DNA of 64,000 bases from Pseudopedobacter sp. (lineage in GTDB: Bacteria; Bacteroidota; Bacteroidia; Sphingobacteriales; Sphingobacteriaceae). The stretch spans positions 57,584-121,583 of the forward strand of contig JACMOI010000010.1 in assembly GCA_014378105.1 (NCBI GenBank), written 5' to 3'. A program made the position numbers and the translations under genes. Positions 19,463-27,857 of this stretch are shown here, one piece after another. The notes under the pieces were generated by a model, which was not told where the DNA came from, searched no databases, and was given only the letters and a program-made list of their open reading frames with translations. The stretch's first letter is position 1, and every line of letters starts with the position of its first letter.

Positions 19463-20806
19463 ATGGGCTTCATCATGAAAAACCCGCTTATAATCTTAGT
19501 GCATGCCGTCGTCTTGAACGTTTCAATTAACTGCATAGCGCAAGTACCTCAAAAAACCATTCACAGCAGTTCCTTAGATATTAAAGTTTTGATTGACTCC
19601 CTCACTAATTCAGTAAAAAAACATTACATTTTTCCTGAAAAAAGCGTTCGAATTAACAAATATTTGAAAGAGCAATATAAAAAAGGTGTGTACGATGTAA
19701 TAAGAGACCCCAATCAACTTGCTTACCGATTAATCGAAGATATTAGGAAAGTAAACTATGATTCGCACTTCAACATATTCTACCAGCCTAAAGATGCTGA
19801 ACATAAAGAAACCTTATCAGAGCGAGAAGAAAACATAAAAGACCAGGTGGCTTTTGAAAGAGAAAGTAATTTCAAGTTTAAAAAACTGGAAATTCTTCCT
19901 GGCGGCATAGGCTATATACAGTTTAATGAATTTATTGGCAACGTGAAGGGAGCAAAGCCAACCTTAACGGCTGCTATGACTTTTTTAAAAAACTCGAAAG
20001 CCATTATAATTGACTTGAGGTATAATGGCGGTGGCAGTCCTGAAATGGTTAATCAAGTGGAAAGTTATTTCTTTAAAGAAAGAGTTCATATGCTTGACAT
20101 GCTAAGTACTTTTAGTAAAGATACTATGTCATTGTATACCGATCCAACTAGTACAGACGGACTACTATTGTCTATGCCAATTTATATTCTTACAAGTAAA
20201 AACACCTTTTCAGGTGCAGAAGATTTTTCATATGCAATGCAAACTCAAAAACGAGCGATCGTTGTAGGTGAAACAACAGGTGGAGGGGCTCACGCAGCAT
20301 TTCTATTCTCAATCGGACAGGGCTTTTGGGCGAGAGTACCTTTTGCTCGTGCTATCAATCCAATCACATTAACCGATTGGGAAGACGTTGGGGTAATTCC
20401 GGACATTACTGTAGCAGCTTCTGAAGCTTTAATAAAAGTTCAAGAAATAATTTATCAAGACCTTTTCACAAAAGCTAAAACGGAGAGAGAAAAAAAGATT
20501 ATTCAATGGGCTAAAAATGACCTAAAGGGCAAAACTAACTTACTTAAATTAACCGCTACCGAATTAGAGCAATATAGTGGCACTTTCGAAGGAGGAATAA
20601 TTTTTTATGTAGAAAATGGTTCCATTTTATGTAAAAATCCAGAACGTGGCGGAACAGATATATTTACCCTTCATCCAGTTACAAAAAATGTGTTTTTACT
20701 TGATGAGAATGTACAGATTGAATTTGTAAAAGATTCTCAAGAGAAATACTCAAGTCTTAAAATGCTTTGGATAGATGGAAATGTAACTACCAAGCGAAAA
20801 GAATAA
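19463..20806 (+). CDS. Exported S41-family (C-terminal-processing-type) peptidase
   Basis: 447 aa. The ATG at 19463 or the in-frame ATG at 19475 (MKNPLIILVHAVVLNVSINCIAQ) both give a signal peptide ending in CIAQ, which could also be read as a lipobox-like Cys. The S41 peptidase core runs from about residue 140 (GGIGYIQFNEFIGN), through AIIIDLRYNGGGSPEMV near 188, to the nucleophile region YILTSKNTFSGAEDFSYAMQ near 257 and VVGETTGGGAH near 280. The C-terminal 80 residues form a beta-rich tail. No PDZ domain is evident, so it resembles the interphotoreceptor-retinoid-binding-protein-like S41 subgroup rather than CtpA. The gene stands alone. Confidence 0.88.
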   Translation: MGFIMKNPLIILVHAVVLNVSINCIAQVPQKTIHSSSLDIKVLIDSLTNSVKKHYIFPEKSVRINKYLKEQYKKGVYDVIRDPNQLAYRLIEDIRKVNYDSHFNIFYQPKDAEHKETLSEREENIKDQVAFERESNFKFKKLEILPGGIGYIQFNEFIGNVKGAKPTLTAAMTFLKNSKAIIIDLRYNGGGSPEMVNQVESYFFKERVHMLDMLSTFSKDTMSLYTDPTSTDGLLLSMPIYILTSKNTFSGAEDFSYAMQTQKRAIVVGETTGGGAHAAFLFSIGQGFWARVPFARAINPITLTDWEDVGVIPDITVAASEALIKVQEIIYQDLFTKAKTEREKKIIQWAKNDLKGKTNLLKLTATELEQYSGTFEGGIIFYVENGSILCKNPERGGTDIFTLHPVTKNVFLLDENVQIEFVKDSQEKYSSLKMLWIDGNVTTKRKE

Positions 20807-21248
20807 TTGTATGGGAATATTATATGACCATCTGTAATAATAAGGTAATTAAAACACCCCCACCTGTCTTTAGTCTTAAACGCAGCGATGACTAAGGATT
20901 AGGAAATAGAAAAGAGTTTCCAAACTCGATAAAACAAATTCCTTTTCATCCTGCTATTCCCTTAAATCAGCAAAAAAGAGAAACCAACATAAGAGTTAGG
21001 ATGAAGCAAGGATAACGCTAGGGTAAAGCAAGGATAATGCTAAGATAAAGTCGCTATATTTTAATAAAGTCTAAGCCACAAAGCACATAAAAATTCAGTT
21101 TTGCAAAAATGTATACATGCTCTATGGGGAATGCGCTAGCTTATTTAATTCTTTAGCCAATACTTCACTAACACAAAACCAAAATTTTAAAATACATCCA
21201 CTTATACCTATCTTGTAAGTCTTTTAACCAAAACGTATTCAAAACAAG
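20807..21248. other. Long intergenic region with tandem repeat
   Basis: About 440 bp with no convincing ORF on either strand. It holds a 22-nt tandem repeat (20995-21050) and a weak hairpin (TTAGTC and GACTAA around 20870-20900). No RNA gene or clear promoter was recognised before the M20 gene. Confidence 0.5.
20995..21050 (+). repeat. 22-nt tandem repeat, about 2.5 units
   Basis: Units GTTAGGATGAAGCAAGGATAAC, GCTAGGGTAAAGCAAGGATAAT and the partial GCTAAGATAAAG follow each other without spacer. The core AAGCAAGGATAA is identical in the first two. Confidence 0.75.
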
Positions 21249-22553
21249 ATGAAGAAACTTATCCTCTTTTCCTTAATCGGAATTTCGGCTTCGGCTTTTG
21301 CGCAAACCGAGGCTTTAAAACAAAAAGTAGCCACCAAAGCTGATGCTATTGAAAAGCAAGTAATTGCTTGGCGTGAAGACTTTCACGAGCATCCTGAATT
21401 GGGAAATCACGAATTTAGAACTGCAGAAATTATCTCCAAATACCTAAAATCTTTAGGAATTGAAGTAACCACTGGAGTAGGTAAAACCGGTGTTGTAGGA
21501 TTACTAAAAGGAGGAAAACCAGGGATGGTTGTAGCATTAAGAGCTGATATGGATGGCTTACCGGTTGTGGAAAGAACACCTGTTCCTTTTGCTTCAAAAG
21601 TAAAAACACAGTTTAATGGGCAAGAAGTTGGTGCGATGCATGCTTGCGGACATGACTCGCACATGGCGATTTTAATGGGTGTCGCAGAATTGTTATCATC
21701 CATGAAAAATGACTTAAAAGGAACAGTAAAATTTATTTTTCAACCAGCCGAAGAAGGAGCTCCGTTTGGAGAAGAAGGTGGTGCAGAATTAATGGTAAAA
21801 GAAGGTGTAATGGAAAATCCTCATGTTGATGCGGTTTTTGGCTTACACATTAATTCTCAAACAGAAGTAGGTAAAATCACCTATCGTCCGGGCGGAACGA
21901 TGGCCGGCGTGAATGATATGCAAATTAAAGTTCATGGTCGACAAGCTCATGGTGCTTATCCTTGGTCTTCTATTGATCCCGTTGTGGTATCTGCTCAAAT
22001 TATTAATGCTTTACAAACCATTGTGAGTAGAAATTTAAATTTAACAGAGAATGCGGGGGTAGTAACTATTGGTTCAATACATGGAGGAGTTCGTTCTAAC
22101 ATCATTCCTGAAGAAGTAGAAATGATGGGAACCGTTCGTAACCTAAGTAAAGAGGACGAAAAAATGTTCATCGAAAGGATTAAAACTATTGTCACTAAAA
22201 CTGCGGAAGCAGCGGGCGCAACTGCAGAAGTTAAGATTCCTTTTAGTACACATTATCCAGTTACTTATAATGATCCAGCTTTAACGGCCAGAATGTTACC
22301 TACTTTACAGGCAGTTGCTGGTGCAGAGAATGTATTGTTAAGGCCAGCAGTAACTGGTGCAGAGGATTTTTCTTTTTACCAAGAAAAAGCGCCTGGAATA
22401 TTTATCTTTTTAGGAGGGATGCCTAAAGGACAAGATCCTTTAACGGCTCCATCACACCACACACCTGATTTTTTTATTGACGAAAGTGGATTTAAATTAG
22501 GTGTAAAGGCTTTGTCTGATTTAACAATTGATTACCTTAATAAAAGTAATTAA
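21249..22553 (+). CDS. Exported M20-family amidohydrolase (N-acyl-amino acid hydrolase type)
   Basis: 434 aa with a signal peptide (MKKLILFSLIGISASAFAQ), so periplasmic or secreted. It has M20D features: WREDFHEHPELGNHEF near residue 41, the metal motif MHACGHDSHMAILMG near 130, QPAEEGAPFGEEGG near 160, the dimerisation domain (about 205-320) and the late metal/active-site segments VTGAEDFSFYQ and SHHTPDFFIDE. It should hydrolyse N-acyl or amide bonds of amino acids (hippurate- or IAA-amino-acid-hydrolase-like) using two divalent metals. It ends one base before the convergent membrane-protein gene. Confidence 0.93.
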   Translation: MKKLILFSLIGISASAFAQTEALKQKVATKADAIEKQVIAWREDFHEHPELGNHEFRTAEIISKYLKSLGIEVTTGVGKTGVVGLLKGGKPGMVVALRADMDGLPVVERTPVPFASKVKTQFNGQEVGAMHACGHDSHMAILMGVAELLSSMKNDLKGTVKFIFQPAEEGAPFGEEGGAELMVKEGVMENPHVDAVFGLHINSQTEVGKITYRPGGTMAGVNDMQIKVHGRQAHGAYPWSSIDPVVVSAQIINALQTIVSRNLNLTENAGVVTIGSIHGGVRSNIIPEEVEMMGTVRNLSKEDEKMFIERIKTIVTKTAEAAGATAEVKIPFSTHYPVTYNDPALTARMLPTLQAVAGAENVLLRPAVTGAEDFSFYQEKAPGIFIFLGGMPKGQDPLTAPSHHTPDFFIDESGFKLGVKALSDLTIDYLNKSN

Positions 22554-22554
22554 T

Positions 22555-23052
22555 TTAATAAAAAGGGGGAGGTGCGGTGCCATCTTCCTCTTGTTTTTGT
22601 TTAATATAACTGTTGCCAACCACCAAGTTAAATATATACACAGATTGGCCTAAAGCAAAGAAAATTATACTTACCAACAGAAACCTCACTCTCGAAAGTC
22701 GCTCGTCCAACAAACTAATTTGATGGCCTGAAATGGTGTAGCCATCATAAAACACTTCGTTACTTACTGTAAAAATAAAAATCCCTAGCAAGCCAATTAC
22801 AGTTAAGGTTAGGTGAATTCGAGTGAGTAATCTCAAATAAAGAAGATGGTTGGTTTGATTGTAGCAAATATTACATATAATTAAATATAAACCAATCCAA
22901 AAATTAATTGTATTGCTAGTTATCTTGTAATTGGAAGCGGTTGTGGGGATATTGAGTTGAACATTTTCTAACAGAATAGACATTCCAATAAAAATCAATC
23001 CTGTAATTCCCATGATAAGAAAGGGATTATAAATGCTGCTATTTTTTTCCAT
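22555..23052 (-). CDS. Small integral membrane protein, unknown
   Basis: 165 aa with four hydrophobic segments (LIMGITGLIFIGMSILL, FWIGLYLIICNICY, LTLTVIGLLGIFIF, FLLVSIIFFALGQSVYIFNLVVG) and short polar loops; the C-terminus is Glu- and Pro-rich (KQKQEEDGTAPPPFY). No family is recognised. It lies 52 bp downstream of a LytTR response regulator on the same strand and may share its transcript. Confidence 0.72.
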   Translation of the reverse strand: MEKNSSIYNPFLIMGITGLIFIGMSILLENVQLNIPTTASNYKITSNTINFWIGLYLIICNICYNQTNHLLYLRLLTRIHLTLTVIGLLGIFIFTVSNEVFYDGYTISGHQISLLDERLSRVRFLLVSIIFFALGQSVYIFNLVVGNSYIKQKQEEDGTAPPPFY

Positions 23053-23104
23053 TAGTTATAGAAAGCTCATTTTATTTAGGATTCTAAGGTAACTAAAAAG
23101 AACA

Positions 23105-23854
23105 TTAAATATCAAATCGCTCCCTTATTGCCTCAGAATTACTTCGACTACTAGTGAATTTACTTTGCTCTTTGTTATTCATCACAAAAATCAAGACGCC
23201 ATTAAAGCTTTTTCTAATCTCTTTGATATGACTAGTATTAATGATGGTACTTCTGTGTATTCGGCAAAAATTTTCTGGAAGTTTCTCCTCCAAACTACTT
23301 AAGGTAAAATCAGTTAGATGCTTATTGCCATCTTCGGTATGTAAAAAAACATACTTATCTTCAGCTTCAATGGCTACAATATGATTCAATTGGATCAATA
23401 AAATTTTATCGCCAATTTTAACGGTCAATGTTTTAATTTCTTTTTTTGGTTTGAGTTGATCTAATAAATCCTGCAAAGGCAAAGCCATTGGTTTGTGCAT
23501 TTCTTGCAGTTTCTCCATACTCTTTTCTAAACGCTCTTTCTCAATAGGCTTCAACAGATAATCCAAAGAATTTTCTTCAAAAGCTTTGATGGCATACTGA
23601 TCGTAAGCCGTTGTGAAAATTACCTTGGGTTGCTTTTTAACTTTCGAGAGCATCTCAAAACCGTTCATTACTGGCATTTCTACGTCTAAAAAAATTAAAT
23701 CAGGTTGATGCTGATCTACTAATTTTAAGCCCTCTTGGCCATTTGTTGCCTCTGCAATAATATTAATAAAAGTATAAGGCGATAATAGTCTAATTAGCCT
23801 TTGTCTGGCTAATTCTTCGTCATCTATTATAATGCAAGAGAAAATATTTGTCAT
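23105..23854 (-). CDS. LytTR-family response regulator
   Basis: 249 aa. The N-terminal receiver domain has the acidic pair DDEELAR near residue 11, the phosphoacceptor Asp in LIFLDVEMPVMNGFEML near 56 and the conserved Lys in LLKPIEKERL near 103. The C-terminal LytTR DNA-binding domain starts near 143 (TLTVKIGDKILLIQLNHIVAIEAEDKYV) and ends with FCRIHRSTIINTSHIKEI. It overlaps the upstream kinase gene by 4 nt (ATGA), so the two are translationally coupled and form one signalling pair. LytTR regulators bind short direct repeats; no candidate target was identified here. Confidence 0.95.
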   Translation of the reverse strand: MTNIFSCIIIDDEELARQRLIRLLSPYTFINIIAEATNGQEGLKLVDQHQPDLIFLDVEMPVMNGFEMLSKVKKQPKVIFTTAYDQYAIKAFEENSLDYLLKPIEKERLEKSMEKLQEMHKPMALPLQDLLDQLKPKKEIKTLTVKIGDKILLIQLNHIVAIEAEDKYVFLHTEDGNKHLTDFTLSSLEEKLPENFCRIHRSTIINTSHIKEIRKSFNGVLIFVMNNKEQSKFTSSRSNSEAIRERFDI

Positions 23855-24891
23855 GATTTTGGTAAGGTAATTTTAATTTGCTTTTGAGGTCCATTCATGA
23901 TTTGAATTTCATAATTATTTGAATAAAGCAGTTGTAATTTTTCGTAAGTACTTTGTAAACCATACCCCGAATTCAATTCATCAGGAAAAGGTTTACCATT
24001 GTCTAATATCATAAGAAACAAATTATTATCAGAAACTTCTACCTTTAATTTCAGTTCACCTTCTTTTACCACATCATTTAAACCATGTTTCAAGGCATTT
24101 TCTACCAACGGTTGTAAAATGAATCGTGGGATTTGCTCATTCAACGCGGCCTCATCAATATCTAAAATAAAATTAATGCGGTCTCCAAAACGGACTCTTT
24201 CGATATCCAGATAAGTTTTTACAATTTCTACTTCATCTTTTACCGAAGTTAAATTTTCATTTTGTGTATTGATGCTGTACCTAAACAACTTTGACAGTTT
24301 TAGCGTCATATCCTCTGCCTTATCCGCATCAATATGAATCAAGCTGGCAATAGAGTTTAAGGAATTATATAAAAAATGCGGATTAATTCTGGATTGTAAA
24401 GATTGTAATTCAGCTTGAGTTTTTAATTGATTTAGTTTGACAATATCAAATTCTTTTTCCTTTAACTCCACCTCTAATCTGTTACGCTGACTTTGGTAAA
24501 CACCAACAACAGTAGTTACAACTAATGAAATTACTAAATTAATTAACAATTGTTTTGGCTCGGCAAAAATGGTATAAGCGCTATGTTCAATAAAAACGCG
24601 AAGTATAAATAGGCAAATTTCACTTGCAAAAGTCATCCCTAACATTGCAGCAAAATAATATAGACTCCAAATAAAAAAGAAGTTTTGAGGATTATATTTC
24701 TTTCTATAATTATCAACCAGTTTGATCAAAAACGAAATAGAAGTAGCAATACTGACACTAAACATAAAAGTTACTCCAGTATATGTCCACTGTATATTCT
24801 TAGTCGAAATCAGATAAAACAAAATCAACACTGCGGCAACAATAGTTCCCAACTTAATTCCACCTAATAAGCACTTTGAAAAGTCTTTCAT
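23851..24891 (-). CDS. LytS/YehU-type sensor histidine kinase
   Basis: 346 aa. Four transmembrane segments in the first 130 residues (for example GIKLGTIVAAVLILFYLI and LLINLVISLVVTTVVGVY) serve as the sensor without a large periplasmic loop. A short coiled coil (LEVELKEKEFDIVKLNQLKTQAEL) leads to the His_kinase box LQSRINPHFLYNSLNSIASLI near 170, with the phospho-His in NPHF. The ATPase part follows: FILQPLVENALKHGL near 258, the G1-like ILDNGKPFPDELNSGYGLQ near 305. It is paired with the overlapping LytTR regulator. Confidence 0.94.
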   Translation of the reverse strand: MKDFSKCLLGGIKLGTIVAAVLILFYLISTKNIQWTYTGVTFMFSVSIATSISFLIKLVDNYRKKYNPQNFFFIWSLYYFAAMLGMTFASEICLFILRVFIEHSAYTIFAEPKQLLINLVISLVVTTVVGVYQSQRNRLEVELKEKEFDIVKLNQLKTQAELQSLQSRINPHFLYNSLNSIASLIHIDADKAEDMTLKLSKLFRYSINTQNENLTSVKDEVEIVKTYLDIERVRFGDRINFILDIDEAALNEQIPRFILQPLVENALKHGLNDVVKEGELKLKVEVSDNNLFLMILDNGKPFPDELNSGYGLQSTYEKLQLLYSNNYEIQIMNGPQKQIKITLPKS

Positions 24892-25106
24892 TATTGATAT
24901 TTAACAAAGCGAAGTTATAGAAATGACTATCATTTTTTATTCAAAAACCGACCACTCGCAAAATACGAAGTTAGAAGGTGATTTTTTATAGACGAGTAGA
25001 AACTAAAGCCATACTTTTGGGTTTAATTGAAAATTATTGTTTTGTAAAACAATTTAAAATTTCGGGCAGGCCGAAGGCAATGCTCACCATAGTAAATTAT
25101 TATAAA

Positions 25107-25595
25107 ATGAGTCAGGATTCAAAATCAGAAAAATCAACCTATTATACAGGAGAAGCAAAGTTTTCCCCAGTTCCAATGACTGTAAGTTCTCCGGCAATTA
25201 AACTCATAGATAAAAATAAAGTGAGAGCCAATGCTGTTGAGGCAATGCATATGCAAGCACATCAGCAAATTGGCATGCTACGCAAACAAGCCGAATTGAT
25301 TATGCAGCAAGTTCAAGAAATTGAAGATCGTTTAAAAATTTCGGAACTAATCTATCAAGCGGATATGCGTTTTAAACCAGTGATGGGTCAAATCTATCAT
25401 CTGTATGAAAAGGAAGAAAAAGGAAAATTTTTGGTAAGTATGATTGCACCACAAGAATGGGGTCGTTCAAAAGCATTTAGTCGCTATTTATCAACTATTC
25501 GGTTACTTTCAGATTCTACTTGGGATGTTTTAGATAAAGCGTCTTTCAATTTTGAGGAGTTTGAAGAAGCCATTCCATCAAATCAGGATGCTTAA
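25107..25595 (+). CDS. DUF2452 domain protein
   Basis: I choose the ATG at 25107 (MSQDSKSEKSTYYTGEAKFSP), giving 162 aa; the track's upstream part lacks conserved-looking sequence. The body matches DUF2452: VRANAVEAMHMQAHQQIGMLRKQAELIMQQVQEIEDRLKISELIYQADMRFKPVMGQIYHLYE, then FLVSMIAPQEWG. It is a soluble, helical cytosolic protein of unknown role found mainly in Bacteroidota. Its last 50 nt overlap the 3-prime end of the convergent epimerase-like gene. Confidence 0.8.
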   Translation: MSQDSKSEKSTYYTGEAKFSPVPMTVSSPAIKLIDKNKVRANAVEAMHMQAHQQIGMLRKQAELIMQQVQEIEDRLKISELIYQADMRFKPVMGQIYHLYEKEEKGKFLVSMIAPQEWGRSKAFSRYLSTIRLLSDSTWDVLDKASFNFEEFEEAIPSNQDA

Positions 25596-26385
25596 ACTCA
25601 TAGCCTTTTGCTATTATTTTTGAAGAATCAACAATTTTAAAATCCCCCTTTTCATTAATAAATTTTGCACTTTTATTATAAAGCTTTTGACTAGCTAGAT
25701 CATAAAAATCGGTCTTTTTTGGGTGAGATGGGGCTGCTCCATTAAAAGTTTCTCCCCAAAAGTTATTTTCAATTACATACTCAATCAAGCCAATACAATC
25801 ATCCAAATGGATTAAATTAACTGGGGATAATCCATTGGGAATATTTTCTCTCCCTGCAAAAAATCTCCCTGGATGTCGATCTGGACCAATTAAGCCCGCC
25901 ATTCTTATGATAGAAGTATCAACATTTTTAATTGATTTTAGGGTGTTCTCAGCGTCCAGCATTCTTAATGCAGCCTCAGAATTATCTAAAGCTAATGTGG
26001 CTTCATTAACTTTATCATTGATTTCTTTGTACACTGATGTGGATGAAATGAAGATTAATTTCTTTATGGGAGATTTAGAAATTTCAATAATAAGATTTTC
26101 TATCTTTTGCTGATAATTAGTCACACTCACAGAACTTCTGCCAGGTGGGATATTGATAATTAAAAGTTCAACATCCAAAAATAATTGGGCATCATCACCT
26201 TCATAATTTGGATTTAATTGTACTAAAAAAGGGTCGATATGGTGTGCTGATAGTCTGGTAATTTTTTCTTTAGAAGTAGTACTACCTTTAACATAATATC
26301 CATTTTTGATGAGATTAACAGCTAGTGGAAAACCTAACCATCCGCAGCCAATAACAGCAATTTTATGTATTTCAGGATTTTTCAT
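25546..26385 (-). CDS. NAD(P)-binding epimerase/SDR-like protein (YeeZ-like)
   Basis: 279 aa. The N-terminal Rossmann motif VIGCGWLGFPLAVNLIKNGY (near residue 10) is followed by KGSTTSKEK, and the body shows IFISSTSVYKEINDKVNEA near 108 and RMAGLIGPDRHPGRFFAG near 160, as in extended short-chain dehydrogenases of the YeeZ/nucleoside-diphosphate-sugar-epimerase group. The usual catalytic YxxxK is not obvious, so activity is uncertain. It converges on and overlaps the DUF2452 gene by 50 bp. Confidence 0.85.
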   Translation of the reverse strand: MKNPEIHKIAVIGCGWLGFPLAVNLIKNGYYVKGSTTSKEKITRLSAHHIDPFLVQLNPNYEGDDAQLFLDVELLIINIPPGRSSVSVTNYQQKIENLIIEISKSPIKKLIFISSTSVYKEINDKVNEATLALDNSEAALRMLDAENTLKSIKNVDTSIIRMAGLIGPDRHPGRFFAGRENIPNGLSPVNLIHLDDCIGLIEYVIENNFWGETFNGAAPSHPKKTDFYDLASQKLYNKSAKFINEKGDFKIVDSSKIIAKGYEFKHPDLMEWLLQTPQN

Positions 26386-26459
26386 TTAAAAACAAATTAC
26401 AAAATATAAGGTTTGGCATTTACTTTGAAGTATACACATCAAATTACAATAAAGAAATT

Positions 26460-27146
26460 ATGAAAACTAATAAATTAAAAATAACAACATTAGGTTTAGT
26501 GGCAATTCTTGGTGTTACTGCAATTATGCCCGCTTGTAAATCATTAACAAAAACACAAAAAGGTGCTGCAATTGGCGCCGCCGCTGGTGGTACTATAGGA
26601 GCATTAATCGGAAAGAAAGCAGGTAATACTGCTGTTGGAGCTATTATTGGTGGTGCAATTGGTGGTACAGCCGGTGCTTACATTGGTAGAAATATGGATA
26701 AACAAGCTGCGGAAATTGAAAAAACAGTTCCAGGAGCAACAGTTATTCCTGCTGGTGAAGGTATTATTGTGAAGTTTGATTCAGGTATTCTTTTTGGATT
26801 TGATCAATCAGCTTTAACGACTGATGCAAAGCAAAACATCGATAATTTAGCAGCATCATTAAATAAGTATCCAAATACTGACATTATGATTATTGGTCAT
26901 ACAGATGCTAAAGGTACGGATGCTTACAATTCGAAACTTTCATTAGAAAGAGCAAATGCAGTTAAAACTTATGCATTAGCACAGGGTGTTGATTTCAGCA
27001 GATTAAAAACTGTAGGTAAAGGTGAATCAGAGCCAATTGCCTCTAACGATACAGAAGACGGTAGAGCTCAAAATAGAAGAGTTGAAATTGTTATTGTTGC
27101 AAATGCTAAAATGAAGGCAGAAGCAAAAGCAGCATCAGGAAACTAA
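26460..27146 (+). CDS. OmpA-family lipoprotein with glycine-zipper domain
   Basis: 228 aa. A lipoprotein signal (LGLVAILGVTAIMPAC, acylated Cys near residue 26) is followed by a glycine-zipper segment (GAAIGAAAGGTIGALIGKKAGNTAVGAIIGGAIGGTAGAYIG, here residues about 37-80) and a C-terminal OmpA domain (about 110-215) with the peptidoglycan-binding motif IIGHTDAKGTDAYNSKLSLERA and a late NRRVEIVI. It probably tethers the outer membrane to the cell wall (YiaD-like). A strong terminator follows. Confidence 0.93.
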   Translation: MKTNKLKITTLGLVAILGVTAIMPACKSLTKTQKGAAIGAAAGGTIGALIGKKAGNTAVGAIIGGAIGGTAGAYIGRNMDKQAAEIEKTVPGATVIPAGEGIIVKFDSGILFGFDQSALTTDAKQNIDNLAASLNKYPNTDIMIIGHTDAKGTDAYNSKLSLERANAVKTYALAQGVDFSRLKTVGKGESEPIASNDTEDGRAQNRRVEIVIVANAKMKAEAKAASGN

Positions 27147-27165
27147 AAGTAGATTAAATGCTCTC

Positions 27166-27200
27166 GAAAAAAGGGAATCTGGTTTACAAGATTCCTTTTT
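27166..27200 (+). terminator. Terminator of the OmpA-family gene
   Basis: AAAAAAGGGAATCT-GGTTTACA-AGATTCCTTTTTT: a stem of about 13 bp with one mismatch ending in six T residues. Confidence 0.9.
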
Positions 27201-27339
27201 TAGCATTAAATTATTTTATTGGTAATTGATCACTAAAGTAGTTGCGTTTTTACTAAACTAATTCTTTAAAATCACCATTTTAATATTAGAGTAGCTTAAT
27301 TGTATTTAAATCATTAATTAATCAATTTATTTAAAGAAA

Positions 27340-27786
27340 ATGTTCTATAAACTAAATCAACTGGTTAGAGAAAACACGAAGGAAGAAATCTTCTTTGAAG
27401 CTGGAATAGCTAAAGAATCTTTAGGAAATGCCATCAGCGAAGCTTCAGGTGTAATAATTGACGTCTTAAAGTCGCAGTTAGATTCTGGAAAGGCAAGAGA
27501 TCTAATGAATTCTTTTAAAGGAAAAAAGACAGAGCAAGAGTTATTAATTAAAATGATGATTAAAAAATATACTAACCGTTTAAATTCTTATCATGGCATA
27601 AGCCCTGAAAAATCAAGTGAATTAGCTTTTTTAGTTATACCAATAGTAATGAAAAGATTTGTTTTGGTAACGTTGACAAATGTTAAAGAAGAAAAGGGAA
27701 TTTTCGCTCTATTAAATTGGTTAAGCGGTAATACAGTAAACTTTGAAAGTTTCTTCTTAAGAATGGACGAAGTGCAAATTGCATAA
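27340..27786 (+). CDS. Hypothetical soluble protein, Bacteroidota-type
   Basis: 148 aa, helical, no signal peptide or membrane segment. The sequence (MFYKLNQLVRENTKEEIFFEAGIAKESLGNAISEASGVIIDVLKSQLDSGKARDLMNSFKG) faintly resembles DUF937/YidB-type helical proteins, but I cannot place it. It is flanked by terminators on both sides, so it is a single-gene unit. Confidence 0.72.
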   Translation: MFYKLNQLVRENTKEEIFFEAGIAKESLGNAISEASGVIIDVLKSQLDSGKARDLMNSFKGKKTEQELLIKMMIKKYTNRLNSYHGISPEKSSELAFLVIPIVMKRFVLVTLTNVKEEKGIFALLNWLSGNTVNFESFFLRMDEVQIA

Positions 27787-27803
27787 GGTAGATTTTGTTA
27801 AAT

Positions 27804-27842
27804 AATAGAAAAGGGCAGCTATTTAGCTGTCCTTTTCTATTT
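27804..27842. terminator. Bidirectional terminator between convergent genes
   Basis: AATAGAAAAGGGCAGCTATTTAGCTGTCCTTTTCTATT is an almost uninterrupted stem of about 18 bp between the hypothetical gene and the M28 peptidase. Confidence 0.88.
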
Positions 27843-27857
27843 GAGGTCTTTATTATC

